Source: Elusimicrobiota bacterium (GTDB lineage: Bacteria > Elusimicrobiota > Elusimicrobia > UBA1565 > UBA9628). From it: 64,000 nt of DNA. Below are positions 31,439 through 39,709 of the stretch, piece after piece. The notes beneath the pieces are model-generated. The model ran no database searches, was not told the origin of the DNA, and worked only from the letters and a program-made list of their open reading frames with translations. A program made the position numbers and the translations under genes. Location: assembly GCA_028868375.1 (NCBI GenBank), contig JAGWUP010000001.1:124001-188000 (forward strand). Reading direction: 5' to 3'. Numbering within the stretch: the first letter of the stretch is position 1; every line of letters begins with the position of its first letter.

Positions 31439-32788
31439 TTATTGATTCTCAACCGCCTTAATGTTCGCTTGCAGCCTATTGATGGCTTCTAAAATAAATG
31501 GATCCGCCTCAACCTGTTTGGCGATTTTATCGCGAGCATGCATGACCGTCGTGTGATCCTTGCCGCCGAAGGCTCTTCCGATTTCCTTGAGGGACAGGTC
31601 GGTCATCACGCAGCATAAATACATCGCCAACTGCCGCGGCAGGGCGATGGATGCCGTTCTCTGCTGCCCCTTGAGGTCCCTGACGTCGACCGAATATTTA
31701 TACGCGACCGCGTTTTGGATCGTCTCGACGCGCACCGGAGGGGCGTCCTCGGTCGAGAGGGAGTCTTTCAATATTTCCCTGGCTTGCTCTACGGTGAGCT
31801 CGCTGCCGGTCATGGAGGCGAAAGCCTTCAGGCGGATCAACGAGCCCTCGAGCTGGCGAATGTTGGTTCTTACGGCCGAGGCGACGAACTCGATGACGCC
31901 ATCCGGCACGTAGAAGCCCTCGGTATCGGCCTTCTTGCGAAGAATCGCGATCCTCGTCTCCAAGTCCGGCGCTTTAACGTCGGCTACGACGCCCCACTCG
32001 AAACGGGAAATCAGGCGCTGTTCCGACGGAGCCATCTCCTTGGGGGAGCGATCGGAGGAAATGACCAGCTGTTTTTTGGCGTCGAAAAGGGAGTTGAAGG
32101 TATGGAAAAACTCCTGCTCGGAACGGTCCTTGGCGATCAAAAACTGGATATCGTCGATCAAGAGGCAGTCCAGGCTTCTGTACTTGGCGCGGAACTCGTC
32201 CGGATTGGACTGCAGCGACTTGATGAAGTCGTTTACGAACTGCTCGCTGGTCGTGTATAAAACGCGCGCGCGCGGATAGTCGTGGCGGATCGCGTTGCCG
32301 ATGGCGTGCATGAGGTGGGTCTTTCCCAGGCCCACTCCGCCGTAGATGAAGTAGGGGTTGTACTGCATCCCCGGCTTTTTGGCGATCGCTTCCGCGGTGG
32401 CGCAAGCGAATCGATTGGAATCCCCCGTCACGAAGCTGGAGAAAGTATAGCGAGGATTCAGCTCGGAGAGGGGGAAATCGGACTGAGCGCTGGCTTCCGG
32501 GACGGGGTCGCTTGCGGGCAGGACGGCGCGCAGATCGCGCGAGACCTCGTACTCCAACTCCACCGGCGTTCCGGCCAGCTCTCGAAGCGGCGAGGCGAGA
32601 CGCTTCTGGAAATTTTCCCTAATGTAGCTGGAGTAGAATTTGTTCGGCACCTTGAGCAGCAGAATGCCGTTCTCCAGCTTCAAGGCCTGAACGGTCTTCA
32701 GCCAGAGCTCGAACTGCTCCTCGCCGATCTCCCCGCGGAGCTTGGCGACCGACGCCTCCCAAAGGCTTTGGGGGTCCAGGTTATGCAC
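31439..32788 (-). CDS. dnaA: Chromosomal replication initiator DnaA
   Basis: A 449-residue DnaA. An N-terminal oligomerisation domain is followed by a short linker (about residues 85-115). The AAA+ domain has GGVGLGKTHLMHAIGN (Walker A) and LLIDDIQFL (Walker B). DNA-binding domain IV ends with LKEIGRAFGGKDHTTVMHAR. The start is GTG at 32788 (MHNLDPQSLW). A GGACAGG ribosome site lies just upstream, overlapping a pair of DnaA-box-like sites, so self-repression by DnaA at the level of dnaA is plausible. Confidence 0.96.
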   Translation of the reverse strand: MHNLDPQSLWEASVAKLRGEIGEEQFELWLKTVQALKLENGILLLKVPNKFYSSYIRENFQKRLASPLRELAGTPVELEYEVSRDLRAVLPASDPVPEASAQSDFPLSELNPRYTFSSFVTGDSNRFACATAEAIAKKPGMQYNPYFIYGGVGLGKTHLMHAIGNAIRHDYPRARVLYTTSEQFVNDFIKSLQSNPDEFRAKYRSLDCLLIDDIQFLIAKDRSEQEFFHTFNSLFDAKKQLVISSDRSPKEMAPSEQRLISRFEWGVVADVKAPDLETRIAILRKKADTEGFYVPDGVIEFVASAVRTNIRQLEGSLIRLKAFASMTGSELTVEQAREILKDSLSTEDAPPVRVETIQNAVAYKYSVDVRDLKGQQRTASIALPRQLAMYLCCVMTDLSLKEIGRAFGGKDHTTVMHARDKIAKQVEADPFILEAINRLQANIKAVENQ

Positions 32789-33090
32789 CGCCTGTCCACA
32801 TCTGTGGATTCATTCCGAATTAACGAATAATGTAAATTTTATAAATATTATTTAATAACACAAATTCAGTAAAGAACGATTGCCAAAGGAGCCATGTTTC
32901 AAGAATGTTACGGCGGCCGGCAAGCTTCCTGCCCCCTGGCTATATGATCGATAAGAACGTTTTAATGTAACTTATTTATGATAGACAGTCAAACCAGATC
33001 GGCGCGCTTGTTTCGACGAGTGCCCCTGCGTTGACTGGGCGCGGAGATTAGTGCTTCAATGGTTTTTCTATCGTCCCAAAGAGGAACGCC
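32789..33090. other. Divergent dnaA-hpf intergenic region with DnaA boxes and AT-rich tract
   Basis: The 302 bp hold no gene. CTGTCCACA (32792-32800) and its mirrored partner TGTGGATTC (32803-32811) form an inverted DnaA-box pair two bases apart, directly over the dnaA ribosome site. From 32821 to about 32866 the DNA is almost all A and T, suited to unwinding or to promoters. Further AT-rich DNA runs from 32941 to 32985. It is the second half of the likely origin region and must hold the hpf promoter, of which no convincing copy was found. Confidence 0.6.
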
Positions 33091-33615
33091 ATGGAAATCC
33101 AAGTGACGGCGAAACACCTGAAGGTTTCACCCGCTCTCAGCGACTACTTGCGGGAAAAGATGGAAAAGGCCCAGAAGTACTTCGATCATATCGTTTGGGG
33201 TCAGGCCATTCTCTCGGTGGAAAAACGCTCCCATAACGCGGAGTTCGTCATTCACGCGCCCGGGCAAACCGTTCGCTCTCTTGCGACGGCCGCCGATCTC
33301 TACGCGGCGATCGATCTCGCTTCCGACAAGATCGACGCGCAGCTGAAGAAATATAAAGAGCGTCTCAAGGAGCGGTATAAAGCGCGCGAGCAAGCGGCAT
33401 CGCCGCTTGAAGAAGCGGGCAGCGCGATCCAGCCGGCTGTCATCAAGCAGCCTGTTGAGCCCATGACCGCCGACGAGGCCGCCGCGGAGATGGAATCGAT
33501 GGGGCAGGAATTCCGCCTCTATCAAGATAAAACCTCGCACCAGATTCATGTCATTTTCCGCCGCGGCGACGACACCCTCGCCATCATCCAGCCGGTCAAG
33601 AAGCTGGGCCGGTAG
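33091..33615 (+). CDS. hpf: Ribosome hibernation promoting factor, long form
   Basis: A 174-residue long HPF. The N-terminal domain (MEIQVTAKHLKVSPALSDYLREKM...) is the YfiA/HPF fold that sits in the decoding and tRNA sites of the 30S subunit. The C-terminal domain after residue ~125 (PMTADEAAAEMESMGQEFRLYQDK...HVIFRRGDDTLAIIQP) mediates 100S dimers. Ribosomes are thereby stored in stationary phase. It opens the hprK-rapZ-PTS operon, 12 bp before hprK, the same association seen with rpoN-linked genes in proteobacteria, though rpoN is absent here. Confidence 0.94.
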   Translation: MEIQVTAKHLKVSPALSDYLREKMEKAQKYFDHIVWGQAILSVEKRSHNAEFVIHAPGQTVRSLATAADLYAAIDLASDKIDAQLKKYKERLKERYKAREQAASPLEEAGSAIQPAVIKQPVEPMTADEAAAEMESMGQEFRLYQDKTSHQIHVIFRRGDDTLAIIQPVKKLGR

Positions 33616-33627
33616 GGCGTGCGGCCA

Positions 33628-34560
33628 ATGGGCTTGACCGTCGGAACCCTGCTCAAGGTGCAGGGGGAGAGGCTCAAGCTGGAGTTGATCACGGGGGAGA
33701 ATTCCCTTGATCGGCAGATTACGGTCGCCGACCATAATCGTCCAGGGTTGGCGCTCGGCGGTTTCCTGGAGCATTTCCGGGCCGAGCGCATCCAAATCAT
33801 CGGCATCGGGGAGCAATCCTATTGCCTCAAGGCGCAGCCCAAGAAACTACTGGCTTCTCTGTCGGCGATGCTGCGCTCGCCGAAGCTGCCCTGCCTGATC
33901 ATGACGCATAATCTGAAGGCTCCGACCAGCCTCGTGCAAGCGTGCCGCAAGACAGGCACGCCGCTGCTGCGCTCGAAACTGGATACGGCGACATTGGTCG
34001 GCGAGCTTTCCGAATGGCTGGAATCGCGGCTGGCCGCGACGGAGACGGTGCACGGCGTTTTAGTCGACGTCTACGGGCTCGGGGTCTTGATCCAGGGGGA
34101 CGCCGGAATCGGAAAGTCCGAATGCGCGCTCGAGCTGCTCAAGCGCGGGCACATATTGATCGCGGACGACGTCGTGCGCATCCAACATCGCAGGGGCGGC
34201 GTGCTGCGCGGGTCATGCCCGGAGCCGCTGCAGCACTACATGGAAGTGCGCGGCCTGGGGATCATCGACGTCAAGCTGCTCTTCGGCATCGGCTCGATCC
34301 TGGACCGCACGCGCATCGAACTGGCGATCCGCCTGGATCCCTGGAACGCGCAGACCCAATTCGACAGGACCGGCCTGGAGACGAAGACGACCACGATACT
34401 CGACGTGGAGATCCCCCTGATCCGCATCCCCGTCAGTCCAGGACGGAATCTGGCCGTGCTCATCGAGGTCGCCGCCTTGAACCAGCGCCTGCGCTCGCAG
34501 GGATATTTCTCGGCCGAGACCTTCAATCAACGCCTGATCCACCGCATGAAGGATCGATGA
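33628..34560 (+). CDS. hprK: HPr kinase/phosphorylase
   Basis: A 310-residue HprK. The P-loop GDAGIGKSECALELLKRGH lies near residue 157 and the family C-terminal motif near PLQHYMEVRGLGIIDVK. It phosphorylates HPr on Ser46 using ATP or pyrophosphate and reverses the reaction, adjusting PTS activity. The ATG at 33628 has TAGGG about 10 nt upstream; a GTG at 33619 gives a three-residue longer form. It is followed by rapZ with a 4-bp overlap. The target HPr is encoded six genes downstream and has Ser46 conserved. Confidence 0.93.
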   Translation: MGLTVGTLLKVQGERLKLELITGENSLDRQITVADHNRPGLALGGFLEHFRAERIQIIGIGEQSYCLKAQPKKLLASLSAMLRSPKLPCLIMTHNLKAPTSLVQACRKTGTPLLRSKLDTATLVGELSEWLESRLAATETVHGVLVDVYGLGVLIQGDAGIGKSECALELLKRGHILIADDVVRIQHRRGGVLRGSCPEPLQHYMEVRGLGIIDVKLLFGIGSILDRTRIELAIRLDPWNAQTQFDRTGLETKTTTILDVEIPLIRIPVSPGRNLAVLIEVAALNQRLRSQGYFSAETFNQRLIHRMKDR

Positions 34561-35405
34561 TGGCGAGGAAATTCTTCATCATCACGGGGATTTCCGGAGC
34601 GGGCAAGAGCCAGGCGCTCAAATGCTTCGAGGATTTCGGATATTTTTGCGTCGACAACATGCCGCTCGAGTTGATCGATCGCTTCGCGAAACTATCCTCC
34701 GCCTCGATCCATAAGCGGGTGGCTCTGGGCATGGATATTCGGGAAGGGAAGACCTTGACGCGGCTGCCGGACCTGCTGCGCGGCTTGCGGGCGAAGGGAA
34801 TCGACTATCGGGTGTTGTTCTTGGACGCCAGCAACGCGGCCGTCATCCACCGATTCTCCGAGACGCGCCACCGCCACCCGCTGGGGATCAAGATCGAAGA
34901 AGCCGTTCGGGAAGAGCGCGAACGGCTTCTGCCGATCAAGGAGATCGCCGACAAGGTCATCGACACTTCCGACATGACGCTCGGCGAGCTCAAGGAAGCC
35001 CTGTCCCGGACCCTCGAGCTGACGCGCACCAAGGAAATGACGCTGTCCGTCGTCTCTTTCGGGTACAAGTTCGGCATCCCGATGGACGCCGACATCGTGA
35101 TGGACGTCCGCTTCCTGCCGAACCCGAACTATGTCGCCTCGATGAAGAAACTCACCGGGCTGAACGCCCGCGTCCAGCGCTATATTTTAAAGCAACCCGC
35201 GGCGCGCCGGTTCCTGGAGGAATACCTTCGTCTGATCGAAAGCCTGCTTCCTCAATACGTGCGCGAGGGCAAGTCCTATCTGACGATTGCGATCGGCTGC
35301 ACCGGAGGGCACCATCGGAGCGTTTTCATCGCCCGGTATCTCGCCGAGAAGCTGCGCGGCAGCGGCCATCCGATCATGGAGTTCCACAGGGACATAGACC
35401 GGTGA
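34557..35405 (+). CDS. rapZ: RNase adapter / nucleotide-binding protein RapZ
   Basis: A 282-residue RapZ/YvcJ. The Walker A GISGAGKSQALKCFED lies at the N-terminus, FVDNMP-type YFCVDNMPLELIDRF follows, and the C-terminal region has RFLPNPNYV and IAIGCTGGHHRSVFIAR. In E. coli RapZ senses glucosamine-6-phosphate and directs RNase E to the GlmZ sRNA; the Gram-positive form binds nucleotides. It overlaps hprK by 4 bp and EIIA by 4 bp. Two ATGs, 34557 and 34560, are adjacent and in frame. Confidence 0.94.
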   Translation: MMARKFFIITGISGAGKSQALKCFEDFGYFCVDNMPLELIDRFAKLSSASIHKRVALGMDIREGKTLTRLPDLLRGLRAKGIDYRVLFLDASNAAVIHRFSETRHRHPLGIKIEEAVREERERLLPIKEIADKVIDTSDMTLGELKEALSRTLELTRTKEMTLSVVSFGYKFGIPMDADIVMDVRFLPNPNYVASMKKLTGLNARVQRYILKQPAARRFLEEYLRLIESLLPQYVREGKSYLTIAIGCTGGHHRSVFIARYLAEKLRGSGHPIMEFHRDIDR

Positions 35406-35818
35406 TCAACATCCTGGTCGTGACCCATGGGGAATTCGGAGCGTATCTGGTCGAGGCGGCGGAATCCATCGTCGGTCGGCAGGACCAAGGGGTGCGTTTC
35501 GTCGGCGTATCCCCAAGGCTGAGCGTCCAGGAGATCCGCGAGCGCGTCCGCAAGGCGGTCGAGGAATTGTCCGGTCCCGACGGCCTGTTGCTGCTGACCG
35601 ACATGCCGGGCGGCACGCCGAGCAACCTCGCCTTCCCGATCGTCAGGGACGCCGCCGGCGTAGAGATGGCCAGCGGCGTCAATCTCTACATGCTGGTCTC
35701 GGCGTTCAATCATCGTTCCGGCATGTCTCTGCATCAGCTTCGCGACAAGGTTCTGGCGGATGGACAGGGCTCTATACGGGACCTGCGACGCTTGCTCCTG
35801 TCCGGGAACAGGTGCTGA
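35402..35818 (+). CDS. PTS mannose-family EIIA domain protein
   Basis: A 138-residue EIIA of the mannose (Man) family. The N-terminal INILVVTHGEFGAYLVEAA places the phosphorylated His at residue 9. LLLTDMPGGTPSN is the conserved substrate-domain motif. It accepts phosphate from HPr and passes it to EIIB. GTG start, overlapping rapZ by 4 bp. Stand-alone EIIA-Man proteins linked to rapZ are often regulators, but here the full transporter follows, so transport is also possible. Confidence 0.9.
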   Translation: MINILVVTHGEFGAYLVEAAESIVGRQDQGVRFVGVSPRLSVQEIRERVRKAVEELSGPDGLLLLTDMPGGTPSNLAFPIVRDAAGVEMASGVNLYMLVSAFNHRSGMSLHQLRDKVLADGQGSIRDLRRLLLSGNRC

Positions 35819-36312
35819 TGCCTTTGTCCTTGGTCCGGATCGACGACCGCTTGGTCCACGGACAGGTCGTAGAGGGTTGGATTCCCCGGTTGAAGATCGA
35901 GCAGGTCCTCGTCGCTTGCGATGCGGCCGCCAAAGACGACTTGCAGGCGTCCTTGATGAGATTGGCCCTGCCGGAGAAAATCGGGCTCGATGTTCTCGGG
36001 GTGGCGCAAGCGGCGCGGCATCCGGGATTTCAGCCCGGCTACCTCAAGCGGCTTTTGGTGCTGGTTCCCGGCCCCCGGGAGATATTGGAATTGCTGGACG
36101 GCGGGGCCGCTTTCTCCACAGTCAACGTCGGGGGGCTCCATTACACGGCCGGCAAGGTCCAGCTGGGCAAGGCGATCTTTTTAAGCGAGGAGGATAGGAC
36201 CGCGCTTCGCGAAATCCTAAGGAGGGGAGTCGCTCTGGAGGGACGCGCCTTGCCCAGCGACAAGCCCCTCGACATCCTCGCTCTGGTCGATGCCGGCGGA
36301 GGCGCCTCATGA
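35818..36312 (+). CDS. PTS mannose-family EIIB
   Basis: A 164-residue EIIB. LVRIDDRLVHGQVVEGWIP contains the phosphorylation His14 and the conserved IDxRLxHGQV motif. It takes phosphate from EIIA and gives it to the sugar as it crosses EIIC/EIID. The ATG at 35818 overlaps the EIIA stop by one base; an in-frame GTG at 35812 would add two residues. Length fits the family. Confidence 0.9.
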   Translation: MPLSLVRIDDRLVHGQVVEGWIPRLKIEQVLVACDAAAKDDLQASLMRLALPEKIGLDVLGVAQAARHPGFQPGYLKRLLVLVPGPREILELLDGGAAFSTVNVGGLHYTAGKVQLGKAIFLSEEDRTALREILRRGVALEGRALPSDKPLDILALVDAGGGAS

Positions 36313-36911
36313 GCCCCGGTCTTTGGGCCGCGGCCGGCGTCGCCGTCCTTGAGCTTGATTCCACCATGGCGGTCCAGTCCATGGTCAGCCGTCCAGTCGT
36401 CCTCGGACCTCTGCTTGGCGCTCTCTATGGACAGGCCGGCTTGGGCGCCGTCCTTGGGGCGCTCTGGGAATTAGCGAGCCTGGACGCCTTGCCGATCGGC
36501 GGAAGCCTGCCGATCAATGCGACCGCGGCCGCGGGCGCGTCCTTGCTGCTGAGCTTGGGCGGCGGACTGGCTCCCGAGGCCGCCTTCCCCTGCGGCGTCG
36601 CGGCCGGCTGGACGCATCAGCGCCTGGAGGGCTTCTTGCGTCGCCGCAGAGCCGCCTGCGCTCGCCGCTGCGAGCGCAGGATTTCCGAAGGCGGCGCCCC
36701 TGGGCTTGGCGCGTCGTTGGCCGCCGAGCTCGCCAAGCAGGCGCTGATGACTTTCATGGTGCTGGCCGCGGTCGTCATCGCTAGGCCGTGGCTATCGGCC
36801 GCGTGGACGACGAGCCCGGAAAGCTTGAGGGGCTGCCTGCGCTTTGCCCTGGAGGCGCTGCCCTGGATGGCCCTGGCGGCGCTGCTGCATTCGTTGAGGA
36901 TCGCGGCATGA
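36309..36911 (+). CDS. PTS mannose-family EIIC (short)
   Basis: A 200-residue membrane protein. The start (AAAGVAVLELDSTMAVQSMVSRPVVLGPLLGALYG) and the conserved AVLGALWELASL and GGSLPINATAAAGASLLLSLG stretches match EIIC-Man. It forms the sugar channel with EIID. At 200 residues it is well below the ~260 of E. coli ManY, so it has fewer membrane helices, or the C-terminal part is reduced. It overlaps EIIB and EIID by 4 bp each, suggesting coupled translation of an intact complex. Confidence 0.82.
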   Translation: MSPGLWAAAGVAVLELDSTMAVQSMVSRPVVLGPLLGALYGQAGLGAVLGALWELASLDALPIGGSLPINATAAAGASLLLSLGGGLAPEAAFPCGVAAGWTHQRLEGFLRRRRAACARRCERRISEGGAPGLGASLAAELAKQALMTFMVLAAVVIARPWLSAAWTTSPESLRGCLRFALEALPWMALAALLHSLRIAA

Positions 36912-37708
36912 GCCGGATGACCCCGTGGATGCGGACCAGGCTGTTTACGCGCTCCCTGTTCTTGCAGGCGACGTGGAGCTTCGAGCGCATGCAGGGCTTG
37001 GGCTTCGCGTTCGCGATTGAACCCTGGATCGACGGATTGTATCCCTCGCACGAGGAGCGCAACGCGGCGCTCAAGCGCCACTCGGAGTATTTCAACACCC
37101 AGCCGTACGCCGCGCCCTTGATCCTGGGGGTTGTTTGCGCTCTCGAGGAGAGCGCGGCCGCGGCCGCGCCGGAGCAGAGAGCGGCTATTTACGAGAGGAT
37201 CGGCACCGTCAAGAAAGCCCTGGCGGCCTCTCTGGCGGGGCTCGGGGACGCCTTGTTTTGGAGCGCCTTGCGGCCGGCGTGCGTGGCGGCGGCGCTGGCC
37301 TGCTGGTCTTGGATGACCTGGCGCGGGATGGATCCCCGCAATGCCGGGCTGATCATGGCGGGTGTTTATGCGGCCGGCTACAATTTGCCCGTCATATGGC
37401 TGCGCTGGCGCGGCATCGACCTGGGCTATGCCTGGGGAGAGGCGATTCCCGCCAGGCTTCAGGCCCTCGGCGTCAGGGACTGGGTCTGGCGCGTCCGCAT
37501 CGTGGGGACCATTCTCACGCTGGTGCTGTTGGCGGCGGCCTTCGTTTCGGTTTCCTCCGCGGCCGATCGGCTGGCGGCCGCCCTCTGCCTATGCGCGGCC
37601 TGGGCGTGCTATGTGCTTGCCCCGGCGAGGACGACGGCCTTGCGCCTCTACGCCGCGGCCTGCGCCTTTGGATTTCTGGCGCTCACGACGGGGCGGCTCG
37701 GTGGTTGA
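36908..37708 (+). CDS. PTS mannose-family EIID
   Basis: A 266-residue EIID. The start (RLFTRSLFLQATWSFERMQGLGFAFAIEPW), HSEYFNTQPYAAPLILGVVCALEE, and an alternation of hydrophobic and charged segments to the C-terminus match the mannose family. With EIIC it forms the membrane part of the transporter. ATG at 36908, overlapping EIIC by 4 bp. It overlaps the HPr gene by 8 bp. E. coli ManZ is 283 residues, so this is near full length. Confidence 0.85.
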   Translation: MSRMTPWMRTRLFTRSLFLQATWSFERMQGLGFAFAIEPWIDGLYPSHEERNAALKRHSEYFNTQPYAAPLILGVVCALEESAAAAAPEQRAAIYERIGTVKKALAASLAGLGDALFWSALRPACVAAALACWSWMTWRGMDPRNAGLIMAGVYAAGYNLPVIWLRWRGIDLGYAWGEAIPARLQALGVRDWVWRVRIVGTILTLVLLAAAFVSVSSAADRLAAALCLCAAWACYVLAPARTTALRLYAAACAFGFLALTTGRLGG

Positions 37709-37967
37709 GAAGGAGTTCGTCGTTCCGAACCGCCTGGGCCTGCACGCGCGGCCAGCGGCCCTCTTCGTCAACGAGGCCGCCCGATTCCGCAGCACGATCA
37801 CGGTCAACAAGGACGGCCTTGAGATCAACGGCAAGAGCGTCATGGGGCTGATGCTGTTGGCGGCCGAGCACGGCTCGCGGCTGAAGGTCAAGGCGGACGG
37901 AGAGGACGAGGTTGCGGCGATGGAGGCGTTGGGAGCGATCTTCGCGAGAAAGTTCGATGAGGACTAG
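37701..37967 (+). CDS. ptsH: Phosphocarrier protein HPr
   Basis: An 88-residue HPr. NRLGLHARPAALFVNEA puts the catalytic His at exactly residue 15, and GKSVMGLMLLAAEHG puts the regulatory Ser at 46. It passes phosphate from EI to EIIA, and HprK phosphorylates Ser46. GTG start at 37701, overlapping EIID by 8 bp. Presence of Ser46 beside an hprK gene shows that the regulatory circuit is complete in this operon. Confidence 0.93.
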   Translation: MVEKEFVVPNRLGLHARPAALFVNEAARFRSTITVNKDGLEINGKSVMGLMLLAAEHGSRLKVKADGEDEVAAMEALGAIFARKFDED

Positions 37968-37982
37968 AGGATATCGCGCTCC

Positions 37983-39707
37983 ATGATCGTCATCAAGGGC
38001 ATCGCCGCGTCTTCCGGCATAGCGATCGGCAAGGCCTACGTGTTGGAGGACGAGGAGATCATAGTCAATCGCGTCGAACTCCCGCGGGAGCTCTTGCGCG
38101 CCGAGGTGAAGCGCTTCAAGGCGGCGCAGAAGGCGACGCACCGCGATCTTGACGCGGCGGAGAGCAAGGTGCTCAAGCTCCTGGGCAAGAAGCACGCCAA
38201 GCTGATCGACGCGCACCGCCTGATCCTTCGCGACGTCCTGATCACGCAGGACGTGCCGAAGCGGATATTGGGCGAGGGGGTCAACGCCGAATTCGCTTTA
38301 TCGGAAGCTTTGGAGATGGTCAACCAGCAGTTCGAGAAGATGGAGGACGAGTTTTTTCGAGAACGCAGGCATGACCTATTCGACGTGGGCAAGCGGTTGC
38401 TCGCGCACCTGCTCAAGCAGGATAAGAAGGATTTGGCCGACATCGATTTCAATTGCGTGCTGATCGCCCGCAACCTGCTGCCTTCCGACACGCTGGGGCT
38501 GCACGAGACGAAGATCCTGGGGTTTGCCACCGACCTGGGCGGCAAGACCAGCCATACGGCCATTCTCGCCCAAAGCCTCGAGATTCCCGCCGTCGTCGGC
38601 TTGTCCGACATCAGCCGCCGCGTCAGGACCGGGGACCAGATCATCCTGGACGGCGAGCAGGGCATGGTCATCATCAATCCCGGCCCGGAGACGATCGCCA
38701 AGTATCAGAAAGCCCAGCAGCGCTCCCTGCAGGAGGAGCGCGCCCTGGAGCCGTTGCGCGGCCAGCCCGCGGTCACCCTGGACGGCAAGGCCTTTCATCT
38801 GGAAGCGAACCTGGATAGTCCGGACGAGCTCAAGACCGTCGTGGCGCTCCAGACCGACGGCATAGGGCTGTTCCGGACGGAATATCTTTTCTTGAACCGC
38901 CAGTCGCCCCCCGACGAAGAGGAGCAGTCCAGGGCCTATCAACAGGTCGTCAAGTCGCTCGAACCCAGGCCGGTGGTCATCAGAACCGCGGACATCGGCG
39001 GGGATCGCTTGTCGTTGTTGGGCATCGAGGGGCCCAAGAGCGAGACGAATCCCTTCATGGGCTTGCGCGGAATCCGCTTGTTCCTTCGCCACACCGATTT
39101 GTTCAAGACCCAGCTGCGCGCGATCCTGCGCTCCGCGCTGAAGGGGAAGGTCAAGCTGCTCATCCCCATGGTTTCCTCCCTGGGCGAGGTCCAGGGGGTT
39201 CGCCGCCTGCTGGCCCAGGCGCAGTCCGAGCTGCAAGCGGAGGGGGTGGAAGCGGCCGGCAAGGTCGAGCTGGGGATCATGGTGGAAATTCCCTCCGCGG
39301 TCCTGATCCTGGAGCAGCTTCTCCCCCTGATCGATTTCGTCTCGGTGGGGACCAACGACTTGATCCAGTACACCCTGGCGGTCGATCGAATCAACGAGCA
39401 CGTGACGCACCTCTACGACCCATTCCACCCGGCCGTCTTGCGGCTGCTAGACCAGATCGTGCGGACCTGCCGCAAGAAAGACAAGTGGGTCGGCATTTGC
39501 GGGGAGATGGCCTCCGACCCGCACGCCGTCCCGCTGCTGGTGGGCCTGGGGGTCGACGGTCTGTCCGTGGCGCCGCGGATGCATCTGCGCATCAAGCAGA
39601 CGCTGCGCGCCCTGCGCTTCGGCGCGATGCAGAAACTGGTTCAGCAGGCCCTCGCTTGCCCGGATTCCGACGAGATCAAGCGTCTGCTGTCGGACCAGGG
39701 GCTGTAG
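37983..39707 (+). CDS. ptsI: PTS Enzyme I (phosphoenolpyruvate-protein phosphotransferase)
   Basis: A 574-residue EI. GGKTSHTAILAQSLEIPAVVG carries the phosphorylated His191. The C-terminal PEP-binding barrel shows FRTEYLFLNR, RTADIGGDRL, MGLRGIRLFL, VGTNDLIQYTLAVDR and GICGEMASDP. It takes phosphate from PEP and gives it to HPr. Length is normal. It follows ptsH by 15 bp and lepA by 2 bp. The operon therefore has every soluble and membrane component of one mannose-type system. Confidence 0.96.
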   Translation: MIVIKGIAASSGIAIGKAYVLEDEEIIVNRVELPRELLRAEVKRFKAAQKATHRDLDAAESKVLKLLGKKHAKLIDAHRLILRDVLITQDVPKRILGEGVNAEFALSEALEMVNQQFEKMEDEFFRERRHDLFDVGKRLLAHLLKQDKKDLADIDFNCVLIARNLLPSDTLGLHETKILGFATDLGGKTSHTAILAQSLEIPAVVGLSDISRRVRTGDQIILDGEQGMVIINPGPETIAKYQKAQQRSLQEERALEPLRGQPAVTLDGKAFHLEANLDSPDELKTVVALQTDGIGLFRTEYLFLNRQSPPDEEEQSRAYQQVVKSLEPRPVVIRTADIGGDRLSLLGIEGPKSETNPFMGLRGIRLFLRHTDLFKTQLRAILRSALKGKVKLLIPMVSSLGEVQGVRRLLAQAQSELQAEGVEAAGKVELGIMVEIPSAVLILEQLLPLIDFVSVGTNDLIQYTLAVDRINEHVTHLYDPFHPAVLRLLDQIVRTCRKKDKWVGICGEMASDPHAVPLLVGLGVDGLSVAPRMHLRIKQTLRALRFGAMQKLVQQALACPDSDEIKRLLSDQGL

Positions 39708-39709
39708 CG

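Noticed and set aside
33031-33060. Promoter for hpf (TTGACT and TTCAAT, 18-bp spacer)
   Set aside because: The -10 match is poor and the spacing long, so it was not annotated as a feature.
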